From Candidatus Neomicrothrix sp. UBA814 (lineage in GTDB: Bacteria > Actinomycetota > Acidimicrobiia > Acidimicrobiales > Poriferisodalaceae), in NCBI GenBank assembly GCA_002296525.1, contig DBIA01000014.1:1-35251 (forward strand): DNA of 35,251 bases, read 5' to 3'. Below are positions 8,615-16,618 of the stretch, in pieces; the stretch's first letter is position 1, and each line of letters starts with the position of its first letter. The position numbers and the translations under genes were made by a program. The notes beneath the pieces are model-generated. The model did not search any database, had not been told where the DNA came from, and worked only from the letters and a program-made list of their open reading frames with translations.

Positions 8615-8620
8615 TGTAAT
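8615..8620 (+). promoter_or_regulatory. candidate -10 element (TGTAAT) for tdk
   Basis: TGTAAT ends 9 nt before the tdk ATG with no Shine-Dalgarno between them, so a leaderless or nearly leaderless transcript is possible. Confidence 0.4.
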
Positions 8621-8629
8621 TTGTTGACC

Positions 8630-9244
8630 ATGGGACGCCTCAGATTCTCGTTCGGAACTATGTCGTCGGGGAAGTCAACCCTTGCGCTGCAAATCCATCA
8701 CAATCTGTCGGCGACATCCACTGGCCTGTTGTGCAGCATGCACGACCGAGCCGGGGCGCACGTGTCGAGCGCGTTGGGTGTTTCCACTCCCGCAGTTGAA
8801 GTCCATCCAACCTTGGACTTTCAAGCACTGGCTACGAGCCACCAAACAGCGCATGGAGCGTTGGATTACTTGGTGTGTGACGAAGCGCAGTTCTACACCG
8901 ACGCGCAAGTGGAACAACTTGCCCAGGTAGTTGATGAACTCGATGTTGATGTATACGCCTTCGGATTGTTAACCGACTTCCGCGGCAAATTGTTTCCGGG
9001 GTCAGCGCGCCTGCTCGAAATCGCTGATGAACGCCTCGAACTTCAAGTACAGGCTCGCTGCTGGTGTGGGCAGGCCGCTACTCACAACGCGCGACTTCAC
9101 GATGGAGTGCAGGTGTATGACGGCGATGTCGTGCTCATTGACGATGGCTCAACAGCTCAAGTGACCTATGAACTGCGATGCCGCAGTCATTGGATCTCCG
9201 GTGATGCAGGACCGATCGCTGACCGATTCAAAGCTGCGGGCTAG
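8630..9244 (+). CDS. tdk: thymidine kinase (type II, tetrameric)
   Basis: Phosphorylates thymidine to dTMP with ATP in nucleotide salvage. At 204 aa it has the length of bacterial type II enzymes. The P-loop GTMSSGKST lies at residues 9-17, followed by the DEAQF Walker B segment containing the catalytic carboxylate and the lasso region FRGKLFPGS. A Cys pair (CWCG) and later Cys/His (CRSHW) suggest the structural zinc site. The frame is open from 8516, inside nrdJ, but similarity begins at the ATG at 8630, which is the chosen start. Proximity to nrdJ groups two dNTP-supplying enzymes. Confidence 0.9.
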   Translation: MGRLRFSFGTMSSGKSTLALQIHHNLSATSTGLLCSMHDRAGAHVSSALGVSTPAVEVHPTLDFQALATSHQTAHGALDYLVCDEAQFYTDAQVEQLAQVVDELDVDVYAFGLLTDFRGKLFPGSARLLEIADERLELQVQARCWCGQAATHNARLHDGVQVYDGDVVLIDDGSTAQVTYELRCRSHWISGDAGPIADRFKAAG

Positions 9245-9245
9245 C

Positions 9246-10262
9246 TCACCTACCAGGCCGTATCGGTGCAGGACAGCACTGGGAGTTGCATTTATCGGGT
9301 CGGGGGCCACTCTTACTTAAGCTCGGACGGTCAGCTCGTAAACCCGCAGCTTCCTCTACCAAGTCAACCAACATCGAAACGAACCGCGGATGAGTTCCTA
9401 CGGTCGGTGTGCGCACCATCTTGACGTCAGCTTCCTTAGCGGCAGCAGCGCTTTGAGTGTCGAGATCGAAGAGAACTTCCATGTGGTCGGCGACGAACCC
9501 CAGGGGATGCACCAGGAGTTCCTGCGTTCCTTGCTCAGCTAGTTCATGAATGCGTTGATCTATGTCGGGTGTCAACCAGGGAACTGACGGTGGCCCACTC
9601 CGACTTTGAAACACAACTTCGTATGGTCCCCGCATGCCGGCGAGTTCATTCACAATTGATGCAGCTTCGTTGAGTTGTTGTTGGTAGTCACAGTTAGCAG
9701 CCATTGACAGCGGCAAACTATGGGCAGAGTGCAACACCGGTGTCTCCGATGAGAGACCAGCGGCGTCTCGGCTTTCAGCCAATAGCTCAGCTGCTGTCCC
9801 GAGAAAATCTGGATGATCCCAGTACACCCTGACGCGTTCAATATTTGGCGCACCGGGTACTTCGTTGCGTGCCCGATCAAGATCTTCGTGATATTGACGG
9901 CAACCTGAATAAGAACTGAACGCTGAGGTCACCAAACAAACAGTGGAGGTGTGCCCCAGCGATTTGAGATCTGCGATGGTGTCTGTAACGAATGGGTGCC
10001 AGTTGCGGTTCCCCCAAAACGTAGCCATTTCGTGACCTCTGCTGACTAACTCTTCGTCGAGCGCGCTTAACAGTTGTTGGTTGAGTTCATTGATTGGGCT
10101 CTTACCGCCAAAAAGCTCGTACTGTTCGGCTACGACCGCCAAACGCTCATCGGGGACACCTCGTCCAGCAGTGACGTTGCGTAGAAATGGCATAACGTCG
10201 TCGGAGTTTTCGGGACCACCGAACGACAGCAGCAAAAGCGAATCAAATCTGCCCATACCCAT
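9246..10262 (-). CDS. hemH: coproporphyrin/protoheme ferrochelatase with C-terminal Cys cluster
   Basis: Inserts ferrous iron into a porphyrin at the end of heme synthesis; in actinobacteria the substrate is normally coproporphyrin III (CpfC). The protein is 338 aa. Family motifs are LLSFGGPE at the start, AFSSYSGCRQY (Cys121), HSAHSLP with the catalytic His181, FQSRSGPPSVPWLTPD, and HPLGFVADHMEVLFDLD. The C-terminus has Cys325, Cys329 and Cys330, which with Cys121 matches the [2Fe-2S] ligand pattern known in mycobacterial ferrochelatase. The ATG at 10262 is 6 nt after a TAGCCT -10 element, suggesting a leaderless mRNA; a second ATG is two codons further on. Confidence 0.93.
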   Translation of the reverse strand: MGMGRFDSLLLLSFGGPENSDDVMPFLRNVTAGRGVPDERLAVVAEQYELFGGKSPINELNQQLLSALDEELVSRGHEMATFWGNRNWHPFVTDTIADLKSLGHTSTVCLVTSAFSSYSGCRQYHEDLDRARNEVPGAPNIERVRVYWDHPDFLGTAAELLAESRDAAGLSSETPVLHSAHSLPLSMAANCDYQQQLNEAASIVNELAGMRGPYEVVFQSRSGPPSVPWLTPDIDQRIHELAEQGTQELLVHPLGFVADHMEVLFDLDTQSAAAAKEADVKMVRTPTVGTHPRFVSMLVDLVEEAAGLRADRPSLSKSGPRPDKCNSQCCPAPIRPGR

Positions 10263-10268
10263 ATGTGC

Positions 10269-10274
10269 AGGCTA
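10269..10274 (-). promoter_or_regulatory. -10 element (TAGCCT) of hemH, leaderless type
   Basis: On the minus strand TAGCCT is followed by 6 nt and the hemH ATG. It lies back to back with the -10 of the divergent gene at 10303, in a 40-bp intergenic region. Confidence 0.5.
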
Positions 10275-10289
10275 CGGCCCAAAGGACGC

Positions 10290-10295
10290 CATAAT
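10290..10295 (+). promoter_or_regulatory. -10 element (CATAAT), leaderless type
   Basis: CATAAT is followed by 7 nt and the ATG at 10303, with no room for a ribosome site. Confidence 0.5.
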
Positions 10296-10302
10296 CACTG
10301 TT

Positions 10303-10617
10303 ATGGATGAGGAAGAAGTTCTTGAAGGTGAGTTGGTAGAAGGCGAGGTAGAAGAGCAGCTGTCCGAACAAGCCCAGCAACTTGCGTCGGCGGGATTGAT
10401 CTCTGACGAAATCGATATTTTTGACATCGCAGCTACTGACGGTCCGGCATACGAACTCGACGATCTAACGATTGAGCAGATCGCTGAATTAACGAATCGT
10501 CTCGACTCGCGCGGAATTAGATGGGCGATCGACGGTAACCCACAACTGCTGGTGCATCGCAACCATGAACGCAAAGCAGATGAGGTTTTTGATTTGATCT
10601 TCGGACCCGAAGACTGA
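10303..10617 (+). CDS. small acidic protein of unknown function
   Basis: A 104-aa protein without membrane segment or signal peptide. The first half is strongly acidic (runs of Glu and Asp, about residues 1-55) and probably flexible. The second half, LTIEQIAELTNRLDSRGIRW and then QLLVHRNHERKADEVFDLI, reads like a small alpha/beta domain somewhat reminiscent of DUF2007-type signal-transduction domains, but that resemblance is weak. It is divergent from hemH with back-to-back leaderless-type promoters. No function is assigned. The frame is open upstream into hemH, but the promoter position supports the ATG at 10303. Confidence 0.7.
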   Translation: MDEEEVLEGELVEGEVEEQLSEQAQQLASAGLISDEIDIFDIAATDGPAYELDDLTIEQIAELTNRLDSRGIRWAIDGNPQLLVHRNHERKADEVFDLIFGPED

Positions 10618-10650
10618 CCACTACCATCAGCTGAATGGAAGGGGAACACT

Positions 10651-11121
10651 ATGACCATGATTGAACTTGAGCCGAGCGCTATTCACCGCGGAGAAGACGA
10701 CCTGCCCTGGATTGACAGCGGGCGCGGTAACGAAGTGAAATTACTCGCTGCAAAGATCAGTGAGAGTTTGTGGATCGTTCGCACCAGGTTTCAACCAGGC
10801 ACAGCGGTGCAAACCCACCGACACACCGGTCAGGTCTACGCCTACACAATGAGTGGTAGCTGGCATTACCAAGAAAGCGAATATGTCAATCGTGCAGGCT
10901 CATTCTTGTATGAACCAGCCGGATCAGTTCACACTCTTCTCGTTCCAGAAGAGAACACCGAAGTTACAGATGTCTGGTTCCAGATTTATGGAGCGAATCT
11001 GAACCTAGACGAGAACGGAAACGTTGAATCTGTGACTGATGCGGGGTCAGTGCTGCAATGGTATTTGCAGGGATGTGCAGAAATTGGTTGGGAAGATCCC
11101 CCGGTTCTTACCGACGGATAA
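10651..11121 (+). CDS. cupin-domain protein (2,4'-dihydroxyacetophenone dioxygenase-like)
   Basis: A 156-aa single-domain beta-barrel protein. Metal ligands are likely His56 and His58 (THRHTGQVYAYTMSGSWHY) and His94 (EPAGSVHTL), the order of cupin motifs 1 and 2. The spacing and the GSWHYQESEYVNRAGSFLYEP segment resemble proteins annotated as 2,4'-dihydroxyacetophenone dioxygenase-like or ChrR-type cupins. The real substrate is unknown. A strong ribosome site (GGAAGGGGA) precedes the ATG. The 3' end overlaps the convergent MFS gene by 14 nt. Confidence 0.82.
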   Translation: MTMIELEPSAIHRGEDDLPWIDSGRGNEVKLLAAKISESLWIVRTRFQPGTAVQTHRHTGQVYAYTMSGSWHYQESEYVNRAGSFLYEPAGSVHTLLVPEENTEVTDVWFQIYGANLNLDENGNVESVTDAGSVLQWYLQGCAEIGWEDPPVLTDG

Positions 11122-12391
11122 GTCGCATCCCTCCTTGGGGAGAGGGAACTAACCAGGCGCTTGCCGCAGCTCCAGTCGGTTGAACATCATCGTCGGACTC
11201 CACAGCATCTGCTGTTGTCGGTGCCGATGCCCGAGTTGCTGTCCTGAGTAAGACAAGAGAGATCGCAGAAAACACGATCGCTAATCCGATAGCAGTTTCA
11301 TAATTGGTGCTGTCGATAACAACGCCGATCACCGGTGGCCCAACCAATCCACCGATCCCCGCAGAGGTGTATAGGGCGCCGAGTACCCCTCCAAGTCCTA
11401 CAGGACCGAACAGGTATGCGGTAACGGCGGGGGAGAGAGCTATCCAACCGCCGTATGCGGTCCCCATACACACCGCAAAGATGACGAGCATCGTGTAGTT
11501 GGCACCAGCAAAAATCCAGATCACATAACTTGCGCCGAGCACCGCGACGCACGACTGGTAGAGCCCCATCAAGTCAACTTTTGCTCCCACAGCCCCAAGA
11601 GCGAGACGGCCAACCACTGAGGTCGCACCGATAATGCCGATTAACAGCGCACCCCCGGTTTTGCCTTGCGCCTCCAAATAGTCGTCGAGGTAAATCATGG
11701 GCACGAAGAGACCAGCGCTGAGAAAAGTCATGGACGTGTATAGCCACGTGAACCGGTGATCGCGGAGCAGTAACTTAAGCGGAGGAGGTGCTTCTTGGGT
11801 GCCTGCTGTGGGTGGTCGCCTCGCCCCTAAGGAAGCTAAAGCCAACAGAGCTGCTGATCCGATGCCTAATACAACGAACGTCGTTCTCCAGCCGTAAGAG
11901 AGCACTAGCTGTTTTGCGAGTGGAGCTCCTACCAGAGTTCCCACTCCAATACCCGCTACTGCTACGCCCATAGCTTTCGTTCTGTCGCGTTCAAACCACC
12001 CTCCGACGGCGGCGACCATGGGAACGTACGCGCATCCAACGCCGATGCCTGCGCCGATGCCGTAGGTCAGGTAGCCAACGATGATGTTGTTCACCAACGA
12101 TGTGAAGAACAACCCTGCACCCATTGCCACTGCACCGACCAGGAGCACTGGTCTGGGTCCGTATCGATCTGCCAGTCGGCCAGTAAACACTCCGAGAATG
12201 AAGTAGATGAAAGTTGTGATCGAAAAGAACAGAGCGGCTTGACCCTTGCCGACACCGAACTCATCTCTGATTGCTGTGAAAACGGCACCGAAACTGTAAA
12301 CGACACCGAAGACGGCAAAGGTCGAAATTGCTGTAGCGGCGACCACTACCCAGCCGGCTGCAGAATCAACGCTATGAGACCGATTCGTCAC
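11108..12391 (-). CDS. MFS transporter, monocarboxylate / oxalate-formate antiporter-like
   Basis: Membrane transporter of about 427 aa with twelve predicted hydrophobic segments. The first half carries the MFS loop 2-3 motif GRLADRYGPRPVLL and a glycine-rich TM4-5 (GIGAGIGVGCAYVPMVAAVGGWF) typical of the OFA/monocarboxylate group. The GWRTTFVVLGI segment of TM6 also fits. The substrate is probably a small organic anion, but that is family inference. The start is set at GTG 12391, preceded by GAGGGGGA; the frame is open further upstream to 12484, which would overlap the divergent DUF3039 gene. The tail after TM12 is acidic and low-complexity. Confidence 0.87.
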   Translation of the reverse strand: MTNRSHSVDSAAGWVVVAATAISTFAVFGVVYSFGAVFTAIRDEFGVGKGQAALFFSITTFIYFILGVFTGRLADRYGPRPVLLVGAVAMGAGLFFTSLVNNIIVGYLTYGIGAGIGVGCAYVPMVAAVGGWFERDRTKAMGVAVAGIGVGTLVGAPLAKQLVLSYGWRTTFVVLGIGSAALLALASLGARRPPTAGTQEAPPPLKLLLRDHRFTWLYTSMTFLSAGLFVPMIYLDDYLEAQGKTGGALLIGIIGATSVVGRLALGAVGAKVDLMGLYQSCVAVLGASYVIWIFAGANYTMLVIFAVCMGTAYGGWIALSPAVTAYLFGPVGLGGVLGALYTSAGIGGLVGPPVIGVVIDSTNYETAIGLAIVFSAISLVLLRTATRASAPTTADAVESDDDVQPTGAAASAWLVPSPQGGMRLIRR

Positions 12392-12464
12392 TTTCCCCCT
12401 CAATCGGAATAGCTTCCTCTCCGCACCATACCTAACATGTGGATGTCGAGAGTGAGAGATTGCA

Positions 12465-12698
12465 ATGTCGGACGCAACAGTCATAGACCAAAAATCTGAA
12501 AATCTGCTTGACGAAGGTGACCACGAACGTTTCGCTCACTATGTCAACAAGACCGACATGACCAAATCCGCGGTGACTGGGACCCCAGTGCGAGCGCTAT
12601 GTGGGAAAAAGTGGGTGCCCAGCAGAAACCCAGAAAGATTTCCTGTCTGCCCAGACTGCAAGAAGATTTATGAAACTTTGAAGGCAGCGGGAAGATGA
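12465..12698 (+). CDS. small zinc-binding DUF3039-type protein
   Basis: A 77-aa protein with a central TPVRALCGKKWVP block and a second CPDCK motif, together a CxnCxxC zinc site, plus an HERFAHYV segment. This composition matches the actinobacterial DUF3039 family of unknown function. A GTGAGAG ribosome site precedes the ATG. It overlaps the next gene (mycoredoxin-like) by 4 nt (ATGA), so the two are translationally coupled. Confidence 0.8.
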   Translation: MSDATVIDQKSENLLDEGDHERFAHYVNKTDMTKSAVTGTPVRALCGKKWVPSRNPERFPVCPDCKKIYETLKAAGR

Positions 12699-12955
12699 GC
12701 ACAACTGATACCGAGATCACTTTCTTTTGGCGCCCGGGCTGCGGATTTTGTATGGCGTTAGAACGTCAGCTGGCGTCAACTGACCTAACGATCACATACC
12801 GCAACATTTGGGAAGACCCAGAAGCAGCTGAGTTCGTGCGAAACCATGCCCAAGGAAACGAAGTGGTGCCTACCGTACAAATCGGTTCCTCAGTATTGGT
12901 GAACCCCACCGCGGATGAAGTCACCTCAACTGCAGCGGCCAGCGACGGCAACTAG
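12695..12955 (+). CDS. mycoredoxin / glutaredoxin-like protein
   Basis: An 86-aa thioredoxin-fold protein. The active-site motif CGFC (Cys16, Cys19) follows the FFWRPG strand, and the cis-proline loop is NEVVPTV (Pro59). These features match actinobacterial mycoredoxins (Mrx1-like), which reduce mixed disulfides with mycothiol, and glutaredoxins generally. Whether this organism makes mycothiol cannot be seen here. Coupled by ATGA to the DUF3039 gene upstream. Confidence 0.85.
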   Translation: MSTTDTEITFFWRPGCGFCMALERQLASTDLTITYRNIWEDPEAAEFVRNHAQGNEVVPTVQIGSSVLVNPTADEVTSTAAASDGN

Positions 12956-12976
12956 TTCCTCTGCGCGTCTAGCGAT

Positions 12977-13417
12977 TTAGATTTTGAAGGTTAGGGCTGC
13001 AGTCGCCAACGTCTTGCCGTCTGCTGTCTGCACGGCTGCATTACAAAAAGCGATTGACTTCCCTCTGCGGGTCACCCAACCAACAGCAACTAGATCGCTA
13101 TCTGAGGTTCCGGACAAAAACTGGACCTGCATGGAGATAGTGCTGTAAGGGCGAGCCTTATCAAATCCACTTCCTACAGCTGGCACACACGCGGTATCTA
13201 CCAGTGTTGATATGACACCCCCGTGAACAGACCCGCCAGCTTGGAGAAGTTTGGGATGGAAAGGTAACGAAAGACGGCAGTAGTCCAAACGGACCTCATC
13301 TACGACCAAACCAAGTGTTTGCACGAAAAGCGGATCTTTCCCTGATCCGTATTTGGCCCACAAGGCCTTTTTCGAGTCAGATAACTCTTCGAACAACTGC
13401 GGATCAGGTATCAGCAC
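12977..13417 (-). CDS. PaaI/YiiD-type hotdog thioesterase
   Basis: A 146-aa hotdog-fold thioesterase of the PaaI family, expected to hydrolyse acyl- or aryl-CoA. The signature GGSVHGGVISTLVDTA (residues 62-77) includes the catalytic HGG and Asp74. A basic closing strand, WVTRRGKSIAFCNAAV, is also typical. The open frame runs back to 13729, but that extension is antisense to the peptidase gene and carries no similarity. The GTG at 13417 lies exactly 7 nt after a TACCCT -10 element and gives the usual family length. Confidence 0.82.
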   Translation of the reverse strand: MLIPDPQLFEELSDSKKALWAKYGSGKDPLFVQTLGLVVDEVRLDYCRLSLPFHPKLLQAGGSVHGGVISTLVDTACVPAVGSGFDKARPYSTISMQVQFLSGTSDSDLVAVGWVTRRGKSIAFCNAAVQTADGKTLATAALTFKI

Positions 13418-13424
13418 ACTATTG

Positions 13425-13430
13425 AGGGTA
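13425..13430 (-). promoter_or_regulatory. -10 element (TACCCT) of the PaaI gene, leaderless type
   Basis: Minus-strand TACCCT, 7 nt, then GTG. It is only 8 nt from the opposing -10 of the peptidase gene. Confidence 0.55.
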
Positions 13431-13438
13431 ACGAGAGC

Positions 13439-13444
13439 TACCTT
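13439..13444 (+). promoter_or_regulatory. -10 element (TACCTT) of the DPP-IV-like gene, leaderless type
   Basis: Plus-strand TACCTT, 7 nt, then GTG at 13452. There is no ribosome site between promoter and start. Confidence 0.5.
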
Positions 13445-13451
13445 CTTCAGT

Positions 13452-15545
13452 GTGTCAGATACCTTCCCAAGACAATATGCGCGCACCCAACGCTTCAGCT
13501 TGGGAATTCCTCGCGACTTCGCAGTCGCAGGAGAGGGCAGCCAAGTGCTGTTTCTGCGAAGTTCGGGACCCAATGACCCAGTCAACGCTTTGTGGGCACT
13601 CGATACCTCCACTGGGGCCGAACGAGTTGTTGTTGATCCGAGGGAACTAGCAAAAGATGTTGACGGCGAAATACCCGCTGCCGAACGAGCGCGACGCGAA
13701 CGAGTTCGCGAAAGCGCAGCAGGGATCACCTCCTATACAACGAGTAATGCGGGCCTGAAAGCGGCGTTCCCCCTTGGGGGTGAACTGTTCGTAGCAGACC
13801 TCGCCAACGAGACCTGTCTAACCGTCGAAAGCTCGACCGGGGCATTCGACCCTCGGTTATCTCCAGATGGAGCACTGGTCGCATTCGTAGTCGATAACAG
13901 CTTGTGGGTAGCTCCCACCGATGGATCAACACCAGCAGAAAGACTCGTTGTCGAGGACATAGATGGCGTGTCATGGGGTAGCGCAGAATTCGTAGCCGCC
14001 GAAGAAATGAGGCGGAACCGAGGTCACTGGTGGGGCCCAACCAGCCGGAAACTTGCCATCGCGCGAGTAGACCTAACAAACGTCAACGTTTGGCATATCT
14101 CAGCGCCAAATGAACCCACAGACACCCCGCGAGCTATCAGCTACCCAGCGGCGGGAACGAACAACGCCGACGTCAAAATGTATGTGATCGATGTGTCAGA
14201 TTCATCGCAGATAGAAATTGACTGGGATCGCCAAAGCTACCCGTACCTCGTTGATGTCACATGGGGCGATAACGAACCACTTACCTTGATAGTACAAACC
14301 CGAGATCAGCGATCGATGAAAATACTCGAAGTGCAAGCTGACACCGGCGAAACCGTCACCGTGGCAGAGATCGCCGATCCCGACTGGGTTGAAATAGTGC
14401 CCGGCACCCCCCGGCGTTGGCGCGATGGGTGGCTGACAATCCAAGAGCACGGCACCACACGCGCCCTGCTGCATAACGGCACACCAATATCGCCGCCCGA
14501 CCAATGGGTTCGATCTCTCGTGGCCCTAGAGGAGGACAGGATCACATATACCGCTTCGGAAGACCCAACCACCATCGAACTCTGGTCCTACGATCAAGAT
14601 GGCCACAAACTTCACTCAGATGGAGATGGGGTTACATACGCGAACGGATCGCACTCCGTGCTGATCACCCAGCGCAGCTCAATGCAACACCCGACCACGA
14701 CAACTGTTGGCAAGGGTAATGACCTATGGGTCATTGATTCGTTGGCCGCTACACCTCTCGTCGAACCTGATGTCAGATTCCACCAAACAGGCCACCTCCA
14801 ATCACACACAGCGGTGGTGTTGCCCACAGATGATTTCGAACACCCTCTCCCTATTTTGCTAGATCCTTACGGCGGCCCACACGCCCAACGAGTGATGAAA
14901 AGCCGCAACAGTTATCTGTTATCGCAATGGTTCGCTAACCAAGGATTCTGTGTCGTCATCACCGACGGCCCAGGCACACCCGGAAGGGGCAACGGGTGGG
15001 AGCGAATGATCCGCGGAGACTTAGCAACTCACATTCTCCAGGCACAGATCGAAGCTCTGCAAGCAGTCGGCGAACTGTACTCAGACCAGGTAGACCCCTC
15101 CCGCGTCGGGATACGGGGATGGTCCTTTGGTGGATACCTTGCAGCCCTTGCAGTAATCCGACGACCAGACCTCTTCCACGCAGCAGTAGCCGGCGCACCA
15201 GTAACAGACTGGCGGCTCTACGACACCCACTACACCGAACGATACTTAGGTCACCCTGACCTAGAACCAGACAACTATAAGAACACCTCCCTGCTAGAAG
15301 AAGCAGAGAAGTTACAACGACCGCTCATGCTCATACACGGACTCGCAGACGACAATGTGGTCGCAGCCCACACCCTGCAGTTATCAGCAGCGCTATTAGC
15401 CGCAGGACGCCCCCACGAAGTACTACCCCTGTCAAATACAACCCATATGACGCCCCAAGAAGAAGTAGCCGAAAATATCCTGTTACTGCAGGTCGACTTC
15501 TTGAAACGCAATCTCGGAACCCCGCCTGTTTCTGCCGAAATTTAA
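13452..15545 (+). CDS. prolyl oligopeptidase family serine peptidase (dipeptidyl peptidase IV-like, S9B)
   Basis: A 697-aa peptidase predicted to release Xaa-Pro dipeptides from peptides. The N-terminal beta-propeller (about 1-440) contains AEEMRRNRGHWW with Glu184-Glu185, the double-Glu motif that binds the substrate amino terminus in DPP-IV. The C-terminal alpha/beta-hydrolase has Ser558 in GWSFGGY, Asp633 in HGLADDNV and His665 in THMT, a complete triad in the right order. There is no signal peptide, so a cytoplasmic location is likely. The start GTG at 13452 is supported by a leaderless-type promoter; the frame is open back to 13353. The gene is divergent from the PaaI thioesterase with a 34-bp gap. 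Confidence 0.9.
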   Translation: MSDTFPRQYARTQRFSLGIPRDFAVAGEGSQVLFLRSSGPNDPVNALWALDTSTGAERVVVDPRELAKDVDGEIPAAERARRERVRESAAGITSYTTSNAGLKAAFPLGGELFVADLANETCLTVESSTGAFDPRLSPDGALVAFVVDNSLWVAPTDGSTPAERLVVEDIDGVSWGSAEFVAAEEMRRNRGHWWGPTSRKLAIARVDLTNVNVWHISAPNEPTDTPRAISYPAAGTNNADVKMYVIDVSDSSQIEIDWDRQSYPYLVDVTWGDNEPLTLIVQTRDQRSMKILEVQADTGETVTVAEIADPDWVEIVPGTPRRWRDGWLTIQEHGTTRALLHNGTPISPPDQWVRSLVALEEDRITYTASEDPTTIELWSYDQDGHKLHSDGDGVTYANGSHSVLITQRSSMQHPTTTTVGKGNDLWVIDSLAATPLVEPDVRFHQTGHLQSHTAVVLPTDDFEHPLPILLDPYGGPHAQRVMKSRNSYLLSQWFANQGFCVVITDGPGTPGRGNGWERMIRGDLATHILQAQIEALQAVGELYSDQVDPSRVGIRGWSFGGYLAALAVIRRPDLFHAAVAGAPVTDWRLYDTHYTERYLGHPDLEPDNYKNTSLLEEAEKLQRPLMLIHGLADDNVVAAHTLQLSAALLAAGRPHEVLPLSNTTHMTPQEEVAENILLLQVDFLKRNLGTPPVSAEI

Positions 15546-15621
15546 GTGCTCAACATTGCAACCAAATGCAGCCAACAACGAGTGTTTACCTTTTGGACAT
15601 CGCGCGGACCCCGCGTGGCGC

Positions 15622-15627
15622 TAGCCT
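15622..15627 (+). promoter_or_regulatory. candidate -10 element (TAGCCT) for the phoH cluster
   Basis: TAGCCT would start a transcript near 15634, leaving a leader of about 25 nt with an AGGAG ribosome site before the TTG start of phoH. Confidence 0.4.
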
Positions 15628-15658
15628 CCAAAGTTAGTTGGTGGTCCCAGGAGTGGAT

Positions 15659-16618
15659 TTGAGCGACACCCAAGTCAGAATTCATGTGCCAGGGAACCAC
15701 CTCATGGTTGGCGTTCTCGGACAACGAGACGAACATCTGCGGATCGTGGAAGACCACTTCAACGCAGCTGTTATTCATGTCAGAGGTAATGAAATTACCG
15801 TCGAAGGACCAGAAGCATCAATAGTCGGACAGGTCTTCTCCGAACTTGTCCAGGTCCTAGAAGGCGGACAACGTCTCGGTGAAGCAGAAGTCACGCGAAT
15901 GATCGACATGGTCAAATCAGATGAACGTCCTAGCGAAGTCCTATCTACCCGCGTTCTCAAAGCACCAAACGGCCGCATCATTCGAGCAAAAAGCGCCGGG
16001 CAGAAGGCTTACGTCGAAACTGTAAGAAACAACATCGTCACCTTTGCTATAGGCCCCGCAGGAACCGGCAAGACCTGGTTGGCGGTCGCACTTGCGGTCG
16101 AAGCCCTCATGGCGAAACAAGTGCGTCGCATTGTTCTCACTCGACCAGCGGTAGAAGCAGGAGAACGCCTTGGGTTTTTGCCCGGGGATCTCATGGCCAA
16201 AGTAGACCCCTACCTCCGTCCCCTATATGACGCCATGTACGACATGTTCGACGTGGAGGCAGCTGAAAGACTGTTTGAAAAAAACACTGTTGAGGTCGCC
16301 CCGCTTGCATTCATGCGCGGCAGAACATTGAACGACAGCTTCATCATCCTCGACGAAGCCCAAAACACCACTCCCGAACAAATGAAAATGTTTCTCACCC
16401 GGATTGGATTTGGCTCTCGCGTCGTCGTAACCGGAGATATCACCCAAATCGACGTCCCGGGTGGAAAAAGCGGTTTGCGCGACGTCCAACAAACTCTCGA
16501 CGGTGTGCCTGATATCGCTTTCGCTCACCTAGGTGGCCGCGACATCGTTCGCCACCGCATAGTGCAAGCCATAGTGAAGGCTTACGAACATCGCGACAAA
16601 GCGTCGCAACACCCGTGA
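15659..16618 (+). CDS. phoH: PhoH-like ATPase (YbeZ type)
   Basis: P-loop ATPase of the PhoH/YbeZ family, a partner of the endoribonuclease YbeY in RNA metabolism. About 319 aa. The Walker A motif GPAGTGKT is at 132-139 and the Walker B region DEAQNTTPEQMKMFLTRIG starts at 232. The N-terminal part (about 5-60) resembles the KH-like segment of the family. TTG at 15659 is chosen because AGGAG (15649-15653) lies 5 nt upstream; the frame is open to TTG 15638. The ybeY start overlaps the stop as GTGA, so the genes are coupled. Confidence 0.93.
   Translation: MSDTQVRIHVPGNHLMVGVLGQRDEHLRIVEDHFNAAVIHVRGNEITVEGPEASIVGQVFSELVQVLEGGQRLGEAEVTRMIDMVKSDERPSEVLSTRVLKAPNGRIIRAKSAGQKAYVETVRNNIVTFAIGPAGTGKTWLAVALAVEALMAKQVRRIVLTRPAVEAGERLGFLPGDLMAKVDPYLRPLYDAMYDMFDVEAAERLFEKNTVEVAPLAFMRGRTLNDSFIILDEAQNTTPEQMKMFLTRIGFGSRVVVTGDITQIDVPGGKSGLRDVQQTLDGVPDIAFAHLGGRDIVRHRIVQAIVKAYEHRDKASQHP

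Noticed and set aside
13418..13729. 104-residue N-terminal extension of the PaaI-type thioesterase
   Set aside because: Antisense to the peptidase gene; the family length and the promoter position favour GTG 13417.
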